Shown: positions 6,398 to 12,004 of the stretch, in pieces
Layout of the letters: every line of letters starts with the position of its first letter
Numbering within the stretch: position 1 is the first letter of the stretch
Source of the DNA: Methanobacterium sp.
Lineage (GTDB): Archaea > Methanobacteriota > Methanobacteria > Methanobacteriales > Methanobacteriaceae
Reading direction: 5' to 3'
DNA length: 12,004 nt
Assembly (NCBI GenBank): GCA_003161815.1
Contig: PMNN01000118.1
Location: forward strand, 1,965 to 13,968
Position numbers and translations under genes: made by a program
Notes under the pieces: generated by a model
Databases searched by the model: none
What the model saw: the letters and a program-made list of their open reading frames with translations, nothing else
Told to the model about the DNA's origin: nothing

Positions 6398-8149
6398 TTA
6401 GCATGTATTATATATTATTTTATCCAGCTCCCGGAATATACCCTGGTTTTCATCATGTTGAAACCTAGTTTTTATATTTTCTCGATAAACATCAAGGTTC
6501 TCCAGAAATTTTTGGATATCATCTTTATCCGGATCCTCATGGAACTCTCCGTACTCCAGTCTTTTTAGATAAATAGCGTTGAGTATCTGTTCGAACTGCT
6601 TCTTAACTGGGATGCTTAGAATAGGTTTTTCCAGATATAATGCTTCAGATATTAAAGTGAATCCACCATTAGTTATAACCGCTCGAGCAGAAGCCAGATC
6701 TTCAAAAAATTCATCTTCATTGAAATCTTTGAAAATCAAGTTGTCATCTATTTCATTTTTATGGAATCCGTAAACTATGAATTCCTCATCAAATTCTTTT
6801 AGAAGCTTTAAAAGCTCCAAATTTGAGTCAGTAGTCTGATAAACTAGTATATGTTTTCCCTCGGCTGGTTTTATATCTAGAACGTTCTCTCGTAGAATGG
6901 GTGGGAACATTTTCACTTTATCCGGATTTTTAACTGGAGGAAAGTAGTAACTAGTGATTAGATATTGACGAGGTCTTTGGATAAATGATCGAACCACTCC
7001 CGCAGCCTTGATCCTGTCACTTAAATATTCATTAAACACTTTAATGTCGCATTGAGTAATTACATGCATGTTATCTAAGCTAATCAATGGTATTCTTAAT
7101 ATTTTACTTAATAAATTAGAATAAAATTCAAAATCAGATATGATGAGTTGAGGTTTAAATGCTTTAGCTACATTGTACATTAAACGCAGGTTATATTCCA
7201 AGTCCATGGGAAGGTCTTTAATATTACTGATAAGTGTTTTAGTGTTGTTAACCTGATTGTACTCATAAACCGTGTTAAAACCTTCAATCTCATATACGTC
7301 ATCAAATTTATCGGAAAGATACTGATAAGCCCGGTCACTGGCGAATATTATAACTTCATTTTTCTCAAGTAGATGTTTTATAACCACCGCACTGCGTATA
7401 GCATGACCCATTCCCTCGCCACATACACTGTAAAGGATTCTTTTCTTATCTGAATGGCCAAAGTTATAATTCAATTCATCCGCGCTTATCTTTCTACCCG
7501 TGAAATGGTATAAAGTACTTTTAGCATATTTAATTGCCAGATTTTTTCTACCTTCTTGCTCGAGTCTTCTGGTTGAAACAAAAAGCCTTGGAGTTCTCAA
7601 TACCTTAAAGTAACTTATAGAGGCAATTTTTTCGATGTAATCTGTATCTTCCCCAAAGTCCAGATTTTCGTCAAAACCCTCTACTTCTTCATGAAGGGTT
7701 CTTCTGGTGATTATTCCATAGCATCCTGCACCATGAGGTTTAATAGATTCCACGTTTCTCATGAAAAAGTTGGCAAAGTCATGGGATAATTTATCGAATG
7801 TTTTATCACTCAGTGGGGCTATTTGGGTGATAGCGATGCCTAAATCATATTCTTCAAACTCTTCCAATGCACTTTTAATGTATCTATCTGTTAAAATTAC
7901 ATCAGAATCTAAAAAAAGTAAATATTCTCCCTGTGCCACTTCTGCACCGCTATTCCTGCCGACAGAAGGTATTCCACCTTTTACGATTTTACAACCATAT
8001 TTTTGTGCGATGTCCCGGGTACTGTCCCTGGAGCCTGCATCAGCCACTATAACTTCATAATTATCGAAATTTTGTCTGCGAATACTTTCCAGTAATTTGG
8101 GAAGATATTTCTCCTCGTTATACGTAGGTATTATAATACTAAGCTTCAT
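6398..8149 (-). CDS. Two-domain glycosyltransferase: GT2 (GT-A) fused to MJ1255/MurG-like GT-B
   Basis: This 583-residue protein carries two glycosyltransferase domains of different folds. Residues 1-~215 are a family 2 GT-A enzyme: LSIIIPTYNEEKYL (3-16), VIVADAGSRDST (33-44), the metal-binding Asp-Ser-Asp at 81-83 and the acidic GEDTD (166-170) that normally holds the catalytic base. Residues ~236-583 resemble the archaeal MJ1255-type (TIGR00661) domain, distantly related to MurG and UDP-glucuronosyltransferases: RILYSVCGEGMGHAIRS (237-253) is the N-terminal acceptor loop with GxGxGH-like glycines and His249, and VITNGGFTLISEAL (491-504) is the donor-binding motif. No signal peptide or membrane helix is seen, so it should work at the cytoplasmic face, probably on a lipid-linked or surface glycan; this is inference. 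Both active-site sets look intact, so it may add two sugars in succession. ATG 8149 starts directly at the first strand. An unknown membrane protein lies 99 bp upstream. Confidence 0.88.
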   Translation of the reverse strand: MKLSIIIPTYNEEKYLPKLLESIRRQNFDNYEVIVADAGSRDSTRDIAQKYGCKIVKGGIPSVGRNSGAEVAQGEYLLFLDSDVILTDRYIKSALEEFEEYDLGIAITQIAPLSDKTFDKLSHDFANFFMRNVESIKPHGAGCYGIITRRTLHEEVEGFDENLDFGEDTDYIEKIASISYFKVLRTPRLFVSTRRLEQEGRKNLAIKYAKSTLYHFTGRKISADELNYNFGHSDKKRILYSVCGEGMGHAIRSAVVIKHLLEKNEVIIFASDRAYQYLSDKFDDVYEIEGFNTVYEYNQVNNTKTLISNIKDLPMDLEYNLRLMYNVAKAFKPQLIISDFEFYSNLLSKILRIPLISLDNMHVITQCDIKVFNEYLSDRIKAAGVVRSFIQRPRQYLITSYYFPPVKNPDKVKMFPPILRENVLDIKPAEGKHILVYQTTDSNLELLKLLKEFDEEFIVYGFHKNEIDDNLIFKDFNEDEFFEDLASARAVITNGGFTLISEALYLEKPILSIPVKKQFEQILNAIYLKRLEYGEFHEDPDKDDIQKFLENLDVYRENIKTRFQHDENQGIFRELDKIIYNTC

Positions 8150-8248
8150 GTAGTTTTCTCTTAATTATTATTCATTATAATTCACTGAATTCTAGAAGTT
8201 TTACTATTTTTCAGATTACCTTCTAATATAAATAAATTTAATGTTATG

Positions 8249-9256
8249 TTAAAAGTATGAGTAAAAATTCCAGGTCATGAAAAATCCATCTGCTTTACCT
8301 TGGAAAGTCTGATAAAGATTCAGCAGGGTCTCTTTATCATTAATGGTGGATTTGATATCTATTATACTTTTATCATTATTATTTTCTATGCTTAAAATAT
8401 CATAGTTACTCATATTAACCGGTTGTGCTGGGTGAATAACAGTTATTTGATGATAATCCGGGTTACTTCCCCCTATCTCCAAACCAAGTCCTGCTAGTAT
8501 AATTATAAGAATTATAATGCTGGGTTTTATTAAATTACGTGGTGAAAAAGGTTTCTCTATAAAATACATGCCTATTAACCCCGCGAGTCCGATAATAGCC
8601 GGATTTGAAAATATACCCCCATCAACTATCCCAATTAATGCGAGGGTAGCTGCAAAGGCTATTATAAGTTTATATAAATCGATCCGGTTATCCATCGAGA
8701 TTAAACTAGTTACATAGATCAATGGTAATGTTAAAAATATTACGTAAGCTAAGGGGGAAATGTATTTAAAAAGGGATTCACCGGTGTGTACGTGTGATGG
8801 AACCACCACACCCAATATAGTGGTGAACGTGTATCCTAGAACTGATTTAAATATATGAGTATGGATGATGCTAGTTGAAGTTATATTCGGATTCAGGGAT
8901 ACGAATACTGTGAAAATCGACACTCCAAACTTTAATCTTAACAATACTTCACAGATTAAACCGATGGTAAATGTAATTAAAATTAGGATGATAGTGTACT
9001 TCAAATATTTTTTACTGGAATATGTATCCTGCATATTGAATTTATGATTATTAATCTTAGTAGAGGAAATTAAAGAATTTATTAATAGTAAACTTCCCAT
9101 TAATATTAAAAATATTACGGCTTTAGATTCAGAGGAGCCTAAAGTCAATGGCCAGAAAAGAGAAGTCACTATCCCATGTAGAAAACCCAATTTCCACACT
9201 AAAATTCCGAGTATTATCATTAAAATACCGACTATACTAAGACGATTCAAATACAA
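8249..9256 (-). CDS. Multi-pass membrane protein of unknown family
   Basis: I do not recognise this 335-residue protein. About seven or eight hydrophobic segments are visible (roughly 5-27, 45-64, 85-107, 138-156, 165-186, 195-211, 217-234, 244-262), so it is an integral membrane protein. A loop around 66-84 is polar and lysine-rich. Two short histidine-containing spots occur, IHTH (131-134) and SHVHTG (154-159), near predicted membrane boundaries. The last ~75 residues (262-335) form a soluble tail rich in Asn, Asp and Ile, ending in an aromatic FFMTWNFYSYF. If the helix count is right, this tail may face outside. The start is a TTG at 9256, supported by a perfect GGTGAT site 5 nt upstream; no ATG fits before residue 13, which lies inside the first helix. 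It sits between nadA and the two-domain glycosyltransferase; a role in surface assembly is possible but not shown. Confidence 0.8.
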   Translation of the reverse strand: MYLNRLSIVGILMIILGILVWKLGFLHGIVTSLFWPLTLGSSESKAVIFLILMGSLLLINSLISSTKINNHKFNMQDTYSSKKYLKYTIILILITFTIGLICEVLLRLKFGVSIFTVFVSLNPNITSTSIIHTHIFKSVLGYTFTTILGVVVPSHVHTGESLFKYISPLAYVIFLTLPLIYVTSLISMDNRIDLYKLIIAFAATLALIGIVDGGIFSNPAIIGLAGLIGMYFIEKPFSPRNLIKPSIIILIIILAGLGLEIGGSNPDYHQITVIHPAQPVNMSNYDILSIENNNDKSIIDIKSTINDKETLLNLYQTFQGKADGFFMTWNFYSYF

Positions 9257-9261
9257 AATTT

Positions 9262-9267
9262 ATCACC
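9262..9267 (-). promoter_or_regulatory. Strong ribosome binding site selecting a TTG start
   Basis: GGTGAT on the - strand matches the archaeal 16S anti-Shine-Dalgarno core exactly and ends 5 nt before the TTG at 9256. It is the best Shine-Dalgarno site in the window and is the main reason for accepting a non-ATG start for the membrane protein. Confidence 0.75.
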
Positions 9268-9297
9268 AAACATTAAGTTACTTTTTGAAAAATAAAT

Positions 9298-9304
9298 AAA
9301 AAAA
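9298..9304 (-). terminator. T7 run after nadA
   Basis: Seven T on the - strand begin 13 nt after the nadA stop codon and are followed by further T-rich sequence (9281-9297). This fits an oligo-T terminator and suggests that nadA and the membrane protein are not simply one transcript. Confidence 0.45.
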
Positions 9305-9317
9305 GGAGTATAATTGT

Positions 9318-10241
9318 TTATTTAGGCGTGGAAACCGCGAGCATTCTCTCCACACTCTTCCTTGCCTTATCTGCAATTACTGCATCCACATTTACCTTGA
9401 AATCCTCATTTAAAAGTGAATTCTTTACTTTATCCAGTGTGTGAAGCTTCATAGTTTTACAAATCGCCTCACTTAAAAGAGGAATAATAGTTTTATCAGG
9501 ATTTTCTCTTTTAAGCCGGGTTACCAAATCAACCTCGGTACCGATGATAAAGGTTTCCTTATTAGATTCAACCACATAACGGATCATACCTCCCGTGCTC
9601 AAAACTTCATCCGCCTCATCCTGAACTTCAGGATCACATTCCGGATGAACTAATAACACTGCATCAGGATAATTCTCCCTCAAAAAATAAATATCTCCCT
9701 CATGGAACATTTTATGAACGTAACAATGCCCCTCCTCAGGTATAGGAATAATCATCTTATCTGACTTCTGGGAAACATACCAAGCAAGATTCATATCCGG
9801 ACCAAAGAGTATCTCATCCTCATTAAGACTCTCCACCACAGCCGCAGCATTAGAGGATGTGCATAATATATCCGCCTCAGCTTTAGCCTCTGCAAGAGTG
9901 TTCACGTAAAGAACAACCGCAGCATCAGGATATTTCTCCCTAGCCCTCCTCACCGCATCTGCAGGTAGCATGTGGGCCATGGGACATTCAGCCTCCCGAT
10001 CTGGTATCAGTATCTTTTTTTGAGGATTTAAAATAGCCGCAGTTTCAGCCATAAAATCCACTCCACAGAAAACAACGAGATCTGATTCAGTTATATGAGA
10101 CGCCTTTATACACAGCTCTAAAGAATCACCTACAAAATCTGCTATCTCTTGTACATCTCCTGTTTGGTAATTATGAGCTAGTATTATTGCATTTTTCTCT
10201 TTTTTAAGTTCTATAATCTCCATCTGTAAATTATTCAACAT
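9318..10241 (-). CDS. nadA: Quinolinate synthase
   Basis: The 307-residue cytoplasmic enzyme condenses iminoaspartate with dihydroxyacetone phosphate to quinolinate in de novo NAD synthesis, using a 4Fe-4S cluster as Lewis acid. Family blocks run in order: AHNYQTGDVQEIADFVGDSLEL (22-43), VVFCGVDFMAETAAILNP (56-73), CPMAHM (86-91), YVNTLAEAKAEADILCTSSNA (112-132), FGPDMNLAWYV (146-156), GHCYVHKMF (171-179), VHPECDPEVQDEAD (198-211), STGGMIRYV (215-223) and EAICKTMKLHTL (258-269). The three cluster ligands by family spacing are Cys86, Cys173 and Cys261, one in each structural domain; all are present. Length matches the short archaeal/thermophile form (about 300). The ATG at 10241 has a weak GGGA site 7 nt upstream. 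An in-frame ATG at 10223 also keeps all motifs and would sit near the start predicted from the TATA-like box at 10253-10262. No nadB, nadX or nadC partner is in the window. Confidence 0.96.
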   Translation of the reverse strand: MLNNLQMEIIELKKEKNAIILAHNYQTGDVQEIADFVGDSLELCIKASHITESDLVVFCGVDFMAETAAILNPQKKILIPDREAECPMAHMLPADAVRRAREKYPDAAVVLYVNTLAEAKAEADILCTSSNAAAVVESLNEDEILFGPDMNLAWYVSQKSDKMIIPIPEEGHCYVHKMFHEGDIYFLRENYPDAVLLVHPECDPEVQDEADEVLSTGGMIRYVVESNKETFIIGTEVDLVTRLKRENPDKTIIPLLSEAICKTMKLHTLDKVKNSLLNEDFKVNVDAVIADKARKSVERMLAVSTPK

Positions 10242-10252
10242 ATAATCGTCCC

Positions 10253-10262
10253 TTATATTAAT
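10253..10262 (-). promoter_or_regulatory. ATTAATATAA element upstream of nadA
   Basis: On the - strand ATTAATATAA is followed by exactly 11 nt and the ATG at 10241. The same ten bases at the same distance precede the phosphorylase gene (11189-11198). It resembles a TATA box, but a start 26 bp downstream would fall inside both reading frames, so it may instead be an AT-rich leader element before the Shine-Dalgarno site. Confidence 0.35.
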
Positions 10263-10388
10263 TCAATCAAAATTCCAAAAAAATTTTGTTAAAATTAAAT
10301 CAAAATGTTAATAATAATAGAAATAAATTTTAAATTTTAATATTTATTTTTTTTAGAAGTTTTTTTAATAAAAGTTCTATCGGATGAT

Positions 10389-11177
10389 TTATAAATCCTC
10401 TGGTTCCAGAAAATTATCCACTTCAGCACCATCTAAGGTATTCTCACATTCACATAGATTATCTGAAGGAATTTTTTTTATAGAATCCGACAATATTCTA
10501 ATCAAATCTTTTCTTTTATTCTCCACAACCTCAAATACTTCATCAATAGTTAATTTACTCGGTGATATAGAGGCTGCGTAATTAGAGACTGTGCAGATGC
10601 TGCTATAACACATTTCAAGCTCTCTGGCCAATATTACCTCAGGTAAACCCGTCATACCCACTACGGTACCACCTAACTGTCGAAACATTTGAATTTCAGC
10701 TGCAGTTTCAAATCGAGGACCCTCCGTGCACACATATACACCATTGCCTATAACATTGCCTGAAGATATTAAAATATCTCTCAATTGTGAACAATAAGGC
10801 TCTGTAACATCTATATGAACTGTCCTATCATCATAGAACGTGCCTTTCCTCATCCGAGTAAAATCTAGGAAATCATGGGGAACCACAAAATCGCCTGGTT
10901 TAATTGATTCATCCATAGATCCAACCGCATTAGTTGCGATTACTTTTTCCACGCCCATTTTCTTCAAGGACCAAATATTGGAGAGGTAATTAACCATATG
11001 AGGTGGTTTAGCATGTCCCAGAGTATGTCTAGGCATGAAAACCACTTCTTTACCATGAAGCTGGAATATGGACATTTCCGGAGAGGGACCATAAGGCGTT
11101 TCCACCACCTTATAAACTATTTCCTCCCCCAACTCCACAATCTCGTATACACCTGTTCCGCCGATTATGCCTATCAT
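10389..11177 (-). CDS. S-methyl-5'-thioinosine/thioadenosine phosphorylase (MTAP/PNP family)
   Basis: The enzyme splits a methylthio-purine nucleoside with phosphate to the free base and 5-methylthioribose-1-phosphate, salvaging the by-product of polyamine and SAM-radical reactions. Counting from the ATG at 11177 (262 residues), the PNP/MTAP family motifs are IGIIGGTGVYEI (2-13), MPRHTLGH (48-55) for phosphate, ATNAVGSM (81-88), TEGPRFET (151-158) and VGMTGLPEVILAREL (173-187). At the base-recognition site the sequence is TVSNYAAS (196-203): Asn199 stands where adenine-specific MTAPs carry Asp, which in this family points to a 6-oxopurine substrate such as methylthioinosine, as in MJ0060. That preference is an inference. 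The last ~20 residues form an acidic tail with a CEC pair (242-244). The ATG at 11177 begins at the first strand and has AGGA (11185-11188) 7 nt upstream; an upstream in-frame start at 11234 would add 19 unrelated hydrophobic residues. Confidence 0.9.
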   Translation of the reverse strand: MIGIIGGTGVYEIVELGEEIVYKVVETPYGPSPEMSIFQLHGKEVVFMPRHTLGHAKPPHMVNYLSNIWSLKKMGVEKVIATNAVGSMDESIKPGDFVVPHDFLDFTRMRKGTFYDDRTVHIDVTEPYCSQLRDILISSGNVIGNGVYVCTEGPRFETAAEIQMFRQLGGTVVGMTGLPEVILARELEMCYSSICTVSNYAASISPSKLTIDEVFEVVENKRKDLIRILSDSIKKIPSDNLCECENTLDGAEVDNFLEPEDL

Positions 11178-11188
11178 AATAAAATCCT

Positions 11189-11198
11189 TTATATTAAT
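11189..11198 (-). promoter_or_regulatory. ATTAATATAA element upstream of the phosphorylase gene
   Basis: This is the second copy of the element seen before nadA. Ten identical bases are followed by 11 nt to the ATG at 11177, with an AGGA Shine-Dalgarno site between. Promoter or leader function is inferred from the matched position only. Confidence 0.35.
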
Positions 11199-11258
11199 TT
11201 CTATTAAAAATATGATTTCATTTACATATTTCAAATTTAAGCTTCAATATTATCAGTA

Positions 11259-12004
11259 CTATCCTTTAGCTACACCTAACGGCACCATTCTAGCGACTAA
11301 ACTAGATATTCCTGCACCATTAGCTGTTCTAACTACTCTATCAACATCCTTATAAGCTCCAGGTGCCTCCTCAGCCATCACCGGCATTGAACTGGCTTTA
11401 ACAATGATACCCCTCGCTTCCAATGACTTCTGAATCTCCTCGCCACTATAAAGTCTTTTAGCACCAGCCCTACTCATTACACGCCCCGCGCCATGAGCAG
11501 TTGAACCAAAAGTCTCCTGCATGGCAGTATCCGTTCCATGAAGAACATAAGAAGCCGTGCCCATACTCCCCGGAATAAGAACCGGTTGACCCAACTTTCT
11601 ATACTCTGAAGGAATTTCCTTTCTACCCGGTCCAAAAGCACGTGTAGCTCCCTTCCTATGCACATATACCTCCATATCTCGACCTTTTACATTATGAACT
11701 TCTTTCTTCGCTATATTATGAGCAACATCATAAACTATACCCATATCCATATCCTCAGCATCCCTATGGAATACTCTTTCAAAAGATTCCCTAACCCAAT
11801 GTACAATCATCTGACGATTAGTCCAAGCGAAATTCGCACCAGCAGACATAGCTTGGAAGTAATTCTGAGCCTCAGGTGAATCTGCAGGCGCACAGGCCAA
11901 CTGCCTATCCGGAAGATCTATTTGATATCTTTTAGTCGCTTTATCCATAGTTCTCAGGTAATCGGAGCATATTTGATGACCACATCCCCTAGAACCAGTG
12001 TGAA
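11259..12004 (-). CDS. rtcB: RNA-splicing ligase RtcB (partial, N-terminal half off the right edge)
   Basis: RtcB joins 2',3'-cyclic phosphate (via 3'-phosphate) and 5'-OH RNA ends with GTP and Mn2+, and is the archaeal tRNA-splicing ligase. About 247 C-terminal residues are present of the usual ~480; the frame stays open to the window edge, so the in-frame ATG at 11948 is not the start. The fragment begins with [10 protein letters not shown], containing metal-ligand histidine, then [13 protein letters not shown] with another metal-ligand histidine. [12 protein letters not shown] and [14 protein letters not shown] follow, with the histidine that takes the GMP during catalysis. The C-terminal VPLGVAKG has the conserved terminal Lys-Gly. 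The active-site cysteine lies outside the window. No intein is seen in the visible part. It lies 81 bp upstream of the phosphorylase gene. Confidence 0.97.
   Translation of the reverse strand, partial: HTGSRGCGHQICSDYLRTMDKATKRYQIDLPDRQLACAPADSPEAQNYFQAMSAGANFAWTNRQMIVHWVRESFERVFHRDAEDMDMGIVYDVAHNIAKKEVHNVKGRDMEVYVHRKGATRAFGPGRKEIPSEYRKLGQPVLIPGSMGTASYVLHGTDTAMQETFGSTAHGAGRVMSRAGAKRLYSGEEIQKSLEARGIIVKASSMPVMAEEAPGAYKDVDRVVRTANGAGISSLVARMVPLGVAKG

Noticed and set aside
7761..8060. A 99-codon + strand frame opposite the GT2 domain
   Set aside because: It lies wholly antisense to the conserved DxD-containing GT2 coding region, and its composition (serine-rich, low complexity) is typical of an antisense shadow.
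10321..10354. AAATAAAT/ATTTATTT inverted repeat followed by T8 as a terminator
   Set aside because: The T-run follows on the + strand, where there is no upstream gene to terminate; in such AT-rich DNA the pairing is likely by chance.
10389..11234. Upstream start at 11234 for the phosphorylase
   Set aside because: It would add 19 residues before the family's usual N-terminal strand, while the ATG at 11177 has an AGGA site 7 nt upstream.
11259..11948. Reading the right-edge gene as a complete 229-residue protein from the ATG at 11948
   Set aside because: The frame continues upstream through the conserved [10 protein letters not shown] motif to the window edge, so it is a truncated view of RtcB.
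1..12004. CRISPR array, tRNA, insertion sequence, integrase or defence system
   Set aside because: I read both strands and found no regularly spaced repeats, tRNA-like cloverleaf sequence, transposase or integrase motifs, terminal inverted repeats flanking a gene, or known defence gene.

Overview
The window looks like a chromosomal segment from a methanogenic archaeon, most likely Methanobacteriales (Methanobacterium-like). The evidence is an AT-rich genome with very AT-rich spacers, TATA-like boxes, Shine-Dalgarno sites of the archaeal GGTGAT type, oligo-T runs after genes, an archaeal-type pantetheine-phosphate adenylyltransferase, an archaeal-length quinolinate synthase, a methylthioinosine-type phosphorylase and an MJ1255-type glycosyltransferase domain. 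The genus is an inference; there is no rRNA in the window to fix it.

Layout. Positions 1-767 (-) hold the N-terminal two thirds of a class I/II PLP aminotransferase. A 35-bp spacer separates it from a divergent APC-family amino acid permease (803-2200, +). The permease converges on a B12-binding-domain radical SAM protein (2264-3817, -), and a hairpin lies between the two stops. A short + strand pair follows: archaeal coaD (3877-4344) and a YjjX/DUF84-type non-canonical purine NTP phosphatase (4405-4929). A 283-bp convergent spacer (4930-5212) holds inverted repeats and one doubtful small ORF. From there to the right edge every gene is on the - strand. In transcription order they are rtcB (C-terminal half, runs off the right edge), a methylthioinosine/methylthioadenosine phosphorylase, nadA, an unrecognised multi-pass membrane protein, a fused GT2 + MurG-like glycosyltransferase, and a DUF763 protein.

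How the genes fit together. Most are housekeeping genes: CoA synthesis, NAD synthesis, nucleotide-pool cleaning, methylthio-nucleoside salvage and RNA ligation. The permease next to an aminotransferase suggests amino acid uptake and metabolism. The - strand genes are separated by 57-147 bp spacers, several with their own T-run and TATA/SD candidates, so they are probably mostly separate transcription units and not one operon.

I see no tRNA, rRNA, CRISPR array, insertion sequence, integrase or recognisable defence system. The least explained parts are the DUF763 protein, the membrane protein at 8249-9256, the two-domain glycosyltransferase, the radical SAM protein, and the 4930-5212 spacer. 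No clear new multi-gene system is visible.
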